A stretch of 64,000 bases of DNA from contig CM056733.1 of the NCBI GenBank assembly GCA_029844215.1, forward strand, positions 66,431,794-66,495,793, given 5' to 3'. The translations under genes and the position numbers were made by a program. The notes beneath the pieces are model-generated. The model saw nothing but the letters and a program-made list of their open reading frames with translations. It searched no databases and was not told the DNA's origin. The stretch comes from Przewalskia tangutica (taxonomy: Eukaryota; Streptophyta; Magnoliopsida; Solanales; Solanaceae). Positions 46,001-57,470 of the stretch are shown here, one piece after another; within the stretch, counting starts at the first letter, position 1, and each line of letters begins with the position of its first letter.

Positions 46001-49000
46001 TTCTAAAATTAAAATGTCAACCTGAATCTGAATGAAATTCAGCAATAGTACCACTCTTATTAATAGAACAATTAAACAAGATAGGGAATCTATTCTTTAG
46101 GCTATCATCTCCCACCCAAGTATCTGTCCAGAAATTTATTTTGCATCCCATTCCAAACCTCCAATTTAGCATATTTCATAAACTCCTCCCAGAGCCTACA
46201 AATATCCTTCCAGAGTCCACTTTTAGCATTTGATTGAAGCGGAGGAGAGCTCCACTTCTTTAAGTTTACATCCTCCCAAGTTACTCTAAATAGTCAAGTA
46301 GAACATTTGCTCATCCATGGACTTTAGCTTCTAATTATATGTTTATCCCTTAATATATGAAACATGGGACAGAGAAGATGGGTACTTTGACTTGAAAATT
46401 GAGGGGAATTGGCTTTAAGCTATCCCTCTTTCCCACCTTTCCTATCCTAACACTTTTTTCCTCTCTTGTTCTTTCTTCTTTGTTGCTAATCCAAGTCCTG
46501 CCCCTTCAACTTTCCCTTCACTTGCCCCCTATTGTTTTGTATAGGCAAATTTGGGTCCTCCCACTGTATCCTATCTACTAAACATAAACTCCATGCCAGT
46601 CCAAGTTACACGAGCAACTTCTCAATCATGGACATAAACTGAAGAATCCAAAAGTTCTCAGCTTATAAACAGTTTGTCTTTCTGACACATAACTTAAAAA
46701 GAAAGAAACAGTTTAGGAGAATAATAAATGCCTTTGGTACTCCACAGGCTTACACGTTAAAAAAAATCTCATAATGAGCAAGACGCGAACTGCAGAATTG
46801 CAAACAAGGATTTTTCCAAATTGAGGTATCCACACAGTAGAGGAATATTTAGAATAGTCAACATTTTACCAGATGCCGGGATGCCAAAACCTTTTGCAAA
46901 GATCTCACATCAGCCTGAAATCCTGAGGAGGCCATCACACATCTATCCGCTCTGCATACCCACAAAGAGATAATTAATAGAAAAGGCTGCTACAGTTGAA
47001 TAGTAGGTGTATATTAAAGTATGTGACCGTCTCTCTAAAAATATAAACTATTTGAAGAACACATTTTATTTACTTAATAAGTCTTTGTCACGCCCCCTCA
47101 CGTGTGGGCTTGATTCGTTTTCATGAGCCAAGCACGTAAAATTTCTTTTTTGATAATGAGTGGCCATGTGACTGGAACCCAAGACCTTTGTCTGCTATGA
47201 TATGTGTGATCTTCTCATCTAAAAGTTTAAGTTGTTAAAGAGTACACTTTTCTTTACTTAGTAATATCTTCAACAATGCGTAAAGATGGACACCTGAAAC
47301 TACTTGTGTTATAAGGTGGAAGACAAATTTTCTGCTTGTGAAATGGGTGATATAAATTCCTCTGATCCTATCAGTACAATCAATAGAAGGATGTGATATA
47401 TATCACCATCAATCCTATGAATTGCAACCAATGGTATGGCTTACCACCCCATTTTGGGTAGGTAATTTAAGAATATTACATTAATGTCATATCCAGCTTT
47501 AAGGAAATGTTAGAGGAGAGTACATCCAGAATAAGGACCTTTACAGTTTGTGTAAAGAAAGAACTAAAAAATTCAACAAGGGCATCTAGCTCTATATAAT
47601 TATCCAGGCCCTGTTGCACAAAAACAAAGCAAAATATTTGTCTTTAAGATTAATAACAGTTCCCTTTCTCATCTTCAAAAACTCTAGCATTTCTTCCTCC
47701 ATATAATAAGCTCATTTACCATCATTTCCTGCAGGAATAGACCACTAGATGCTCCAAGAGGATTTAAGTAAATCAATTTTGTGCCAAGATAGATAGGAGT
47801 TCCACAGTATTTTTTGGCACGCACCATCTGACACCTAAACAACCTAAACATTGAGTAAGAAGTTCCAAATTTGACTAGTAAAGCCCCAATGGAGGAGTAA
47901 GTGATTATCTCCACTTAACAGAGGGAGCATCTTTTGCAAGAAGAATGCCTCTTTTAGAAGTTGTAAGTGAGACATTTGATCATTTGATGTTGTGCGGAAC
48001 CTTGCTTACTGGCGCACGGATCGAAATTCCGTTTAAAGAGTAGGAGAGGGGAGCTTATCAGAGAAGAACAGCAACTCTTAACCGTGGGGAGAACTGTTCA
48101 GGAGATTCATGGGGTTCTCAATCATTGAGGTTTCTTCTAAAAGAAATGAGCTACCTTGGTTCTGCCTAATTTCACTAAAAGAGGAGAAATGACTAGAAGC
48201 ACTCTGAAGGATGGACGACTAGCATGACTTTTACCATAGAATAGAAGAAATAAGACCAGCTTCACTCCACGTAAAAGATATTACTACCCTCTACAGGTAG
48301 TACTGAGTCTCTACAAAGTAATCTCCTATAAACTTTATATATAAAAAAGAATTGACTTACCAAAGATCAACTCTTTCAGGTTTTAAATGGATAAACTTTC
48401 CAATAAATTTCTCACAGTCTTGTCTAAGAACAAGGAGGAGTATTTTTCTATAGATGGAAATTTCACTGATAAAAACAGCAGCAACAAGGGGCTGGGATCC
48501 ATAGAAAAGCATGATCTACTTCCTACCAACTGTAAGGCGTCAAATTGCTTTAGTTTTTTCATCTTACACCAAAACGTCAAAAACAGTTATGTAATATTTC
48601 ATATTTTATGCAATGAAATGCGCTGTTTTGCCTTCAAATATTTGGAATTTCTTTCCTTCAATGTTGTCCATAATATGCACAGAGGTAGGCGCTCTTCGCC
48701 TCAAGGTGCTTCTTAATCTTCTGATTCCTCCAAGTGTAGAAGTGTCTTTCATATTGATTAGAATCACCCACTTTTCCAAAAACAGGGTAAAACAAGCCTC
48801 AGAATGCCAGGATGTAGAGCAATCCAGAAATAAATGCTTAGTCTTCCATAGCATCTTCACACAAAAAGCATCAGCTACACATTCACATCCCTCCCCTTTA
48901 GGTTTCCTTGAGCTAAACAAGCTCTATGTAGAAAAATCCAAGTGAAACATGCAACTCTAGAGGTTCTTTACTTTCCCACAAGGTTTTTCACGGCCATTGA

Positions 49001-50963
49001 TTGTCTCGTACTGCGCTCTTTTATATTTTATATCATGGCTTCATTGTAAATATCTCATCCTCTTTTTCATTCCAGATCAATCTGTCATTTTGAAGCTTTC
49101 CAATTTTCCAATGAGTTATGCCACCCTCTTATTCTCCTAATCAAAGAAATTTCTCCTAAATTACAGGCTCTATATGTTCCCTACTCTATGGACGGCTACA
49201 GATCCTTCTTTGTTAAATGCAAAGCATATTCATCTGGGAAGGTCACCACTAAAAGTGAATATTCCAACCATGGATCCTTCCACGTCATTATTTTTTCACC
49301 ATTGTCTGCTTCTTTAACTAAATTCTGCAGTTCTTGCCATAAATTGCAACAGTTCCTCCAAGCAGTAACACCATAAGTTGATTGCAGATTCCTGAGCTTC
49401 AGGGGTTAGCCAATCATTCTTTGCCAAAATACTTTCATCCACATAATCTTCTCCTCCCAACTGAACCTTGGTCGAAGTTATCCCAAAAGACATAATCTTT
49501 TGACATCAATCTGGACTTAGATAAGAACCAAAAACTATAATGGAAGCAGAGGATCCATCTAGATGATTCCAAATAGTTGGGATTAATAAGACTTATATGT
49601 TGTTCCCCTTTTCTTTTTTGTTTACTTTTCTTTTGAGATAAGTATAAGTTTTTATCAATCAACCATAAACTGTAGGGAGAGGTGCAAAAGATTTGCCGAT
49701 CTGTCCATGTCTATTCATGAAGTCTTGCTAAAAGGTATTGCAAGGCATCTACTTTATGTACATCAGTGAACTTAAAACACATAGCCAACTGTTAGAAGTA
49801 TACATACTTCAGTTTACATACAGTTTCATCCTTTTATTCAAAGCATCTTTCTCTCCATCCAGTAACCATAGCACACACATGCAATGGTGTTCCAAATCCT
49901 CTACTTCATATGGGTATATAATGACAAGCATTCCAGCATAGCAGGAGGACGAAACAAATTCTCAACTTTGTTAATACCAATTCGTTCTTGTTGTCTAGTT
50001 GTGTTCCATAGACAAAATGTGGTATGAGGTAACTCTACCCACTAAGGTCCTAAAGCAGATGGGAAGGAATCAACTAACTATTTTTCCACTTCAATGGTTT
50101 GATGAACGCCTGCCATGATCTTCATTCCAACTTAATCGCCCTAGGCTACAACCTTCATCTATCACTTCACCATTCCTTTTCTTGAGACTTAGCTATTGTT
50201 GTTACACTAGGACTAATTTTTTTGTTTGAAGGAGTCTTTAACACTTTTTAGTCTGGCTAGAAACTTGTATGTACAATACAGATATGCCTTATATATTACC
50301 AAGGTTTTCCAGATAAAGCAGAACAGACGAGGATAGAGGCGGATATATTTGCTACGGGTTCAACAGAATGCATCATTTTTTACACATAGTAGTATATATT
50401 TCTATGTAAAAATTAACTAATATTACAACAAATATTAAATTTTGAACCCATAATTCCATGTGTTCAATGATAAGATTTCAAAGATCGAATCAATCAAATT
50501 TAAATCCTGAATCCGCCTCCTCATCATTACATAAGTGATCCTAACTAGTTTGGGATCGAGACGGAGGTAATATATTGACATTTTGATGATATCTATCTAA
50601 GATACAACAAGGCTAATCCAGAATATTGCAATTTCAAGGAGATAAAGGAATGAGACAATAAACCAGCACAAGCACGGAAAATGAATGATGCAAATTAAAA
50701 GAGATAAAGGAAGTATACAGTTTAATGATCTTAGAGTAATCGCGAGTTAGAATGTTGTAGCCAGTGGACATCCTAGTATCTGCTGCAATTACACAGTAAT
50801 CTGCACCTGCTACCGCTACACATGTTCTGTAATATTGTATGAATGACATATAAAAAATTAAAATAATAAAGAGGAAGAAGCAATTGAAACTAGCAATACA
50901 TCATATTATAGATTACCCTCCATTGTTGTCATAAGGAGACCAATTAGCTTGCTGCTTCGTCAT
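43088..50963 (-). CDS. PBF1: 20S proteasome subunit beta type-1 (beta6)
   Basis: Structural, non-catalytic beta6 subunit of the 20S proteasome beta rings, active in cytosol and nucleus. Seven minus-strand exons with GT..AG introns: 50963-50917, 50826-50719, 46951-46870, 44415-44286, 44196-44054, 43373-43287 and 43162-43088. They sum to 672 bases, 223 residues plus stop, the length I recall for Arabidopsis PBF1. All phases join correctly. Landmarks in order: MTKQQANWSPYDNNGG, CVIAADTRMSTGY, SSGFQADV, YQHQHNKQMSCPAM, CVFTYDAVGSYERVG, FASATERDIYT, MDLRKD. No Thr-1 after a propeptide, as expected for this subunit. Intron 2 is 3,767 bases and intron 3 is 2,454 bases, both enlarged by transposons; the others are 89-680 bases. 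Apparently intact and the only host gene in the window. Confidence 0.97.
45250..46282 (-). mobile_element. 5'-truncated LINE in PBF1 intron 3
   Basis: Flanked by an 11-base duplication ACTCTAAATAG at 45239-45249 and 46283-46293. The minus-strand end is a poly(A) run (T-run at 45250-45258 on plus) after AATAAAATCTTACC. Minus-strand coding traces: WVGDDSLKNRFP-like and IWTANKDKKFSVKSCY, then the zf-RVT end ESVDHLFLHCRFSRQCWELF and WLERNKACFE at 45691-45460. Typical L1-type insertion in the same orientation as the gene. Confidence 0.9.
47021..47275 (-). mobile_element. TRIM (miniature terminal-repeat retrotransposon) in PBF1 intron 2
   Basis: Two ~70-base direct repeats, 47201-47275 and 47021-47090, starting (minus) TGTTGAAGATATTAC and ending GATCACACA / GGTCACATA. 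The ~110-base core has a decayed primer site TATCATAGCAGAC next to the first repeat and a purine-rich TGAGGGGGCGTG next to the second. No coding sequence. Flanking duplication not certain. Confidence 0.65.
48605..49520 (-). pseudogene. LINE fragment in PBF1 intron 2
   Basis: Minus-strand reading gives CFTWIFLHRACLAQGNLKGRD, then KHLFLDCSTSWHSEACF, and a frame-shifted WTIWKERNSR-type end near 48680-48660: the zf-RVT region of a plant LINE. Many stops. No poly(A) end or duplication identified. The remainder of intron 2 (47276-48604 and 49521-50335) shows nothing clear. Confidence 0.7.
50336..50522. mobile_element. MITE-like fold-back repeat in PBF1 intron 2
   Basis: Ends AGAGGCGGATATATTT and AAATCCTGAATCCGCCTCCT form imperfect inverted repeats around an AT-rich core. 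A short sequence CTAACTAGTTTGGGATCGAGACG follows at 50540-50562, resembling the 3' end of a Solanaceae SINE. Confidence 0.5.
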
Positions 50964-51190
50964 GTTGATTAGCTCTAGGTTTGCATTAGGAGTGAAGAGG
51001 AAAATAGAGATGAAGATTGATGATTCGTCTTCAGCAAGACATCCCACTGTGACTACTCCATCGGATTTTTGTCATTGGGCCTTCCAAGTTGGCCCCAACT
51101 TGTTTTGCACTGGATTTCTCTTTAATTTTTATCTCTACTATTTATTTAATAAAAACATTCATACCTGTAACATTTTTTATCTTTAAAAGC
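50964..51190 (-). promoter_or_regulatory. PBF1 5' UTR and proximal promoter
   Basis: Upstream of the start codon on the minus strand. TGGGCC at 51076-51081 is a site II element, typical of plant housekeeping promoters. Next to it AAGTTGGCCCCAACTT (51086-51101) is a perfect 7-base-arm palindrome. AT-rich sequence near 51125-51160 could serve as a weak TATA region. Transcription start not determinable. Confidence 0.5.
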
Positions 51191-51264
51191 TAAACGTTTA
51201 CCTCCCACGACATAAATTATGTAGAAATTAAGTTATGCGACATAAGTTTTGTAATATTTTTTAG

Positions 51265-51480
51265 ATAATGTTGAGTATTGAAAGTTTTATTTTATCCGAC
51301 ATAATTTGCGTGAATATTATGATACATATGTCGAAGTTAAATGTAAGCTATGACGAGCGCCGAAATCTAAATTGTCTTTTTCCGGATTATGTTAAGTGTT
51401 GAAACTTTTGACTTGTTCGACATAATTTGTGTGGATGTTATGATACATCTGCCGAAGTTAAACATAAAATATGTCTCGTA
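51265..51480. repeat. Direct repeat of about 120 bases, two copies
   Basis: 51270-51350 and 51392-51472 share GTTRAGTRTTGAAA, CGACATAATTTGYGTG and TATGATACAT, with about 75-80 percent similarity by eye. Origin unknown. The rest of 51190-51980 shows nothing recognisable. Confidence 0.6.
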
Positions 51481-51980
51481 AAGTTTAAATTATATCGCGC
51501 CAAAAATATTGAACGGTAAAACTTAAAGATCACAAATTTAAAAGGCAAAAATTAAAAAACACCCCGAATTTGTGCGAATTCCACTATTGTCTATCTAGTC
51601 ATCACAGGAAGTGCACAGATAACCGATTTTAGGACATGTTTAAGGCATAGCCGAACTTTCTAAATATTTACAAGTTTAACCGCTTTAAAATAATTCCAGA
51701 CACACGAATTTAAGTTTTAAAACATTCAAACATACGCATATAAAATTTGACTTGACAATATTAACTTCAGAAAATTTGAAAGCAAGCAAACTTCTGATAT
51801 ACTTTTCTGAAGTAATAGGATTATTAGCAAGAGAAAATTGGATAACTGAATTTCAGATATATATGCATGAAGTTCAAGTGTATATGAATATAAACTTTAG
51901 ACCATTTATGCATGAAATTCAATCATCTCATGGAGTAGATCTTCCTCTGCAGAAGTTTATTCTCATGCAGTATCTAGCAT

Positions 51981-52557
51981 TATAAGATGATATTAATCTT
52001 TCCGAAGGAGTCTTTCTCATTAATATCAATATATATTGTGTACAATATTCATCCCTTATACAAGAGAAATTCTAGTCCTAATTACAAGAGGAATCCTAGT
52101 CTTACCATAATTATATTTACATAATATATGGAATATATTCTAATTATGGGTAAGGATTTTATTATACTACTATACACGTTTACACACCCCCTCAGTCGGA
52201 GCGGGAGGAGGCCGGACGCTGAGACTGGATCTGAAGTCAAGAAATAACTGTATGGAAGTCCTTTGGTAAATATATATGCATACTGATATGATGAGGGAAC
52301 ATGTAACACTCTGACATGGCCTAGCGCAACTTTCTCACGAACGAAATGTATGTCCATCTCAACGTGCTTGGTTCACTGATGTTGAATCGGGTTGTGAGAA
52401 AGATATATTGCAGAGATGTTATCACATTACACAATAGATGCCTGATGCAAAAGACACTGAAGTTCTAACAGTAAATTTTTTAGCCAACAAATCTCAGCTA
52501 CCACATTTGCAACGCCTCTGTACTCAGCCTCGGCACTGGAACGAGATAGGGTGGCCT
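51981..52557 (-). pseudogene. 3' end of a small copia: RNase H, polypurine tract and LTR
   Basis: Minus strand. RNase H starts at 52557 with ATLSRSSAEAEYRGVAN and LKNLLLELQCLLHQ, and continues in a second frame with MDIHFVREKVALGHVRVLHV and YIFTKGLPY (52357-52260), Ale/Retrofit-like. Polypurine tract GAGGGGGTG is at 52193-52185, then a 204-base LTR at 52184-51981 starting TGTAAACG and ending TCTTATA in place of TCTTACA. Cut at 52557 by element 4 inside the TLSRSS motif. Confidence 0.85.
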
Positions 52558-55504
52558 TGTTACACCCCGTAGTTTCAGAACATGTGTTTAAGAGAATGTA
52601 CGTAAGAAGATACGGCCTTAAGATTGAAACGAAAGAAGGATTGCTTTTTCCTACGGAAAATGATTTCGAACCTCGGGAAGGAAAATTGTTCGTTAATGAG
52701 AATTGAGTTCCCGAATTTGATATTTGAGACTTATGGAATTTATCGGATTTTCGGGAGATGAAATATTTTAGACCAACCGGAGGGCGACACATGTCACCCT
52801 CCACATGCCCAAGTAGGACGAAATGTGGACAAGTCAAGCTAGACAAGTGGAGCTTGACATTCTTGACTAAATCCTAGCCCTTCAAGTGTATTAATCTTGG
52901 CCCTTAGATGTGTTATATATATCACACTAGTGCAAGACAAGTTTTATACTTAGAGAATTTCATGAAAAACTTGTGCATTTTTTTAGAGGCTCTCGGCTTT
53001 GTGCCTATATGGAAAAGAAAAATTATCATTTGTGGTTCATTATTCACAAGACTTTAACCCAAGGTTCCTAGGGGTATTGTAAGGATATCTCAATAGAAAG
53101 ATCCCAGAAAAATGACGTTTTCACGTTAGTCGCAAGACGAAAACCTAAGGTGTTCTTCAACTTTGAAGATGGAACTTGAAGAGGAGTTCTTCATGAGCTT
53201 CTAAGGAGTGCTTGGGGCGGATTGGAACATAAGAAGATGAGCTAAAAGTTGCTAAGGATCGACTTTTACGCTTGGACATTATTAGGGCTTATTGAGGTAA
53301 AATCTTCATCTTCTTAATGTAATTGAAGATTACATGTTATAGTAGTTACGAAATGAGCATGTGGTGTATAGAATGAAGTTTGAAAAGATTTGGATCATGT
53401 CGACATGTTAAAAACTGAAAATGGACAAGTTAGTCATTTATGTTGTAATCAATTTGGTCGATAGTTACAATCGTCGCATATTAAGGAAGAAAGGATTTAT
53501 AGTTGTTGTAATTGTTATTATGTATATAACATGTTGGAATAATAACTTGGATTGAAAAAGGAATTGAAAGGAAATTGATAATTGTTGTGACAATGGTAGC
53601 CGAATATGGCTTGGAAATATTGGACAGTTTTATATTAATTGTGGGGCAGAATTTTACACGTCCTATTAGGCGTGTAATCCCCTTTGTATTGCTGAATTGT
53701 TGGGCCTTAAATGTGGCGTTTGGTTATTGATTTTCAGGCCTTGAAAAAGGTGGAAAAGTACATAGAAACAAAGGAAGTGCTGCCCGATTTTCCGTAGAAT
53801 AAGAGTCCTTATACTTGGAAATATTCTACGATGAAATCTAGGAGTTGATAGACATGTTATGGTTATTATAGGTTGAAGTACTACGTATAGAGTATTCTAC
53901 TTAAAGGATGGAATAGCTATCAAGGTTGAAGTACTTTGGAGCATTTTGATACTTGTTGATAATCGTCGCGAAGTATGTGAACCTCTTCCTTCTTTTGGCA
54001 TGATTCTATGTATGGAATATACATGTGGTGCTATTTCACGATTCCTTCTACTCTTAGAAGTTAAGAGGTATGTATGTTGATTTACTCTATGTAAAAGTTA
54101 TGTCTAAGTTATCCTAAGCTCTTACCAAGTCTTATGGGGGATGTTGGTAAGAGTCGTTAGGAAGTATTTGGAGTCGAGTTGACTTTGTTATTTTACTGCA
54201 CGAATGAGAATAAGTATCGAACAAGCCATTGCAACGTTAATAAAAGAAAATGTATCGACAATCAATTGTATTAAAATGAGTAGAATTCTCCATCTGCATA
54301 GAAACTAAGATAAGACAAAATTGTATTACATTTTCTAGATCATGGCTGCTTTAATAAGATCGTTATAAACGAGTATAACCTATTCACAACGCATAAACGT
54401 ATATGTTAATTTAAAGAGTTTACGTTATGAAGTTTTAAGACTATGAACCTTGAATTCTTAAAAGGTTAAGAGACTTTATTTTTCAAGTTATGAGACTTGA
54501 TTCTTAAAAGAACGAATGACTTGATTTAAAAGTATAGAATACTTGATTTGGAAAGTATTGATTTCTTGATATACTAAAGATAAGAGACTTGATTTCTAAA
54601 GTTAAGAAACTTGATTTCTAAAGATAAGAGACTTGAAGTATTTTGAAAGTTATGCAACTTGATTTGAAAGTTATGCAACTTGATTTGAAAGTATAAGTCT
54701 CTTGGTTAGAAAAAGAATGAATTTATCTAAACCATAAAGAGTTATAACGGCTTTATGGGAAGTTGGTTATAACGGCTTTATGGAAAGTTAAGAGAATTGT
54801 CTATTTTTGATTGATAGGCATGAGTTGCCTAGGTTGTGAAATTGGAAGTTACTTGGTTTCAAAGTCTTGAAATGAATTTCTAAAGGTTTAGTAACTTAAT
54901 TTGAAAAATAGACATGCCTTGATACTACAGGTGTTAGTATCTTGGGGTTTTGTATGAAAATGAGTCTTTTGAAAAGAATGGAAGTACGTGGTACTTTGGG
55001 TTAAATTCTCGAATTTTTATGTAATACGAAAGTGCCTTGAGTTTATAAAATGAGATTCATTTTTGTATGATAATGAAAGTCTAAAGATTTTATGAACTTT
55101 CCTATGCTTGCTTGTGATAGACTTTGAGTGCAAGTATTATATTTTTACGCTGCCGTGACTCTCAGTTGAAGGGTCGGCTGTCTTGTTGTGAATTTACTTG
55201 GACGTATCGAGAGTGACGGAGGATTCCACGGGTATGCTTCCATTGTGATTGATCCTTGGACATCTTGCTCGATGAGGATTCCGGCATGCGACCGGGATCG
55301 GGTTAAATTCGGATGCTATTATTACCCAGTGGCCATACTTATCGATGAGGATTCCGGCATGCGACCGTGTTATGTACTATTACTCAATGGATTAGCTCCC
55401 GTGAAGACATGTACGAGATGAGGATTCCAGGCATATTATATACGATTATTACCAATGGATTAGCTCTCCATGAAGTCGTATGCAGAGATGAGGATTCATG
55501 GGCA

Positions 55505-55539
<35 letters not shown>

Positions 55540-56381
55540 AACGATGAGTAGGATGCCACGCGCGTCACATGGTTATATTTTATACTTACGGTATCAGCGA
55601 TGATGAGGATTCCACAGGGGAGATATATATATATATATGTATTGTATATGTGCAAGCGGTGAGTAGGATGCCACGGGCGCGTCACATGGTTATATTTTAC
55701 ACTTACGGTTGTCGGCAGTGATGAGGATTCCACGGGCACGCTTTGATATTTGTGGGCTTGAGACCTTACTGGACTGGGTGATGATATTTGAGGGCTTGTG
55801 TCCATGTACAGTGTGACTATTGTTCATGTTGAAATAGTCTTTAAAAGGTAAAGCCCGACTTTCATTACTTTCACTTGGCAAGGCCACGATTATCGTTATT
55901 TTGGTTATCATACATGTCTCCACCTTTATTTTAGACTATTATGATTTCATTCTGATTTTCCGTTTACATACTTGGTACATATTTAAATCTTGACCTCGCC
56001 GGGAGGCTACGTTACATCTGCGAGTTGAGTACATAACTGGCGATCCGCACTCTTGGATCACCTTCGATTCTTGAAAGCTCCATTTTTCGGAGGCTTTGTC
56101 TTTTAGTGCAGTTCCGAGGTTGTAGATTTATGTACATTCGGGGTATGGCGAGGCCTGTCGTCACGGTTGTTATGTCAAAACTCTTAGAGTGCATAGTCAT
56201 ATCTTGTGGGTCTCTTTGTAAAATAAAAAAAAGGTAAGCGCTTTTGGATTTATATATATATCGGGAGGTAGCCTTATCGGCTAACATTATTTATTTCTTG
56301 TTAAGTTCATGTATGTTCATTGATTATCTCGATGTATACTGTAAGAGTGCCGGGTAGCACGATCGCGAGCCGGTCGTGACA
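52558..56381 (+). repeat. LTR I: 5' LTR of element 4
   Basis: 3,824 bases, TGTTACACCCCG to CCGGTCGTGACA, the longest LTR here. Carries the TTTACACG/CGTGTAATCCCC inverted repeat near 53651-53680, the TCGTCGCGAAGTATGTG block (53964) and a minisatellite (55260-55790). The primer site after it reads TGGTATC-GAGC. Confidence 0.9.
55260..55790 (+). repeat. Minisatellite and AT microsatellite in LTR I
   Basis: GATGAGGATTCC occurs six times (near 55273, 55346, 55428, 55489, 55599 and 55718) in units of about 60-120 bases. An (AT)n run of ~15 units lies at 55507-55537, and a shorter one at 55622-55640. Confidence 0.85.
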
Positions 56382-57470
56382 AAAGTGGTATCGAGCAGTT
56401 AGTCCTCGGAAAGTGTCTGAGCCGTGTGTAGTAAGTCTTGATTATCGGTGTGTTGTGCACCACATCTATAATCGGAGGCTGCAGACATTTAGGATTGATT
56501 TCCATTCTTTTCACTCGAGATCATGCGATAGAGGCGTGTTGTTAAGTCGTCTCTCCCTAACGAGTTATGTTGATTGCGGTATGAGAAAAGCGTGATGACC
56601 AGGAAGGACTATGTGGATTGCGTATCCAGGTTGGTAATAATTGTAGTATAGTTGGTATTATGACATACAGCTATACGGAGTTATGTATGAGGGTCATACG
56701 CGTGTTGCCTAAAATGATTTTTGATTACCAGGAATTGGTAGAGACTAAATAGATACCGGGAAGGTATGAAACAGTTAATGAATTCTCGCCAAGGTCTTAT
56801 GTTTTATTTTGAGATAATTGGGAAATGATGAGCTGTCTGATAGGGTAGTGAACCCTTAAGAAGTCATGTTAAGGAACTTAATGGAATGCCATGTTAATAG
56901 ATTAAGCTACGTGATAGGCTTAAGAGAATTGTACGGATAAGATCTGTGTGGAGTAAGTAATGGTTGTTATGATCATGACCACATGGTTATGGTATTATGA
57001 GAAGTTATTGTACCCGTTTACGGGGGGACTGATAAGGTAGGCTTGGAGCATGGAAATTGTGAGCCTAAGAATATTGATAACCGCCGAGACCTTAGGTATA
57101 TAAGGCCTCCTCGGGCAATAGGATTTTATTCAGACTAAGGGTAAAGAGTTAAGTGCGACGGTGGGTCGGGTTGAGGACTATGCGGTCGCCTCGCGCTGAA
57201 GTGAAGTGGGATCGATCGGTAGTAGTCGCATTCGTGTGGTCACGATGGTGCAAGACCCAAGTCTAGTTAATTGTTTTACGGGTTCGTGGACACGTTCCAC
57301 CGGAACCAGGTCGTGAGGGCCGGAAATGGCCTTATATTGTTCGATTTAGTAACTCCAAAGATTGAAGGCCAAAATCAATATGGAGGTTATGTGTGTATGC
57401 TAGAATAAGTTTGGGAGTACGGAAAGAGTACGACCAGTAAGAAAGAGAGCAACCAAGGGTAGAGGAATAG
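56382..57470 (+). other. Non-coding internal module of element 4
   Basis: Starts with the primer-site leader shared by other elements (GGAAAGTGTC, GATTATCGGTGTGTTGTGCACC). Then ~900 bases have no gag homology. 57118-57440 closely parallels 61770-62130 of element 5, including TTCAGACTAAG, GGTCGGGTT and GTTCCACCGGAACCAGGTCG. Confidence 0.7.

Noticed and set aside
52427..52846. 139-codon minus-strand frame as a single gene
   Set aside because: Its N-terminal half is antisense to LTR I and only the C-terminal half (from the TLSRSS motif) is copia RNase H; a chimera made by the insertion.
55507..55537. Origin or structural signal at the (AT)n run
   Set aside because: Simple microsatellite in an LTR minisatellite; no further support.
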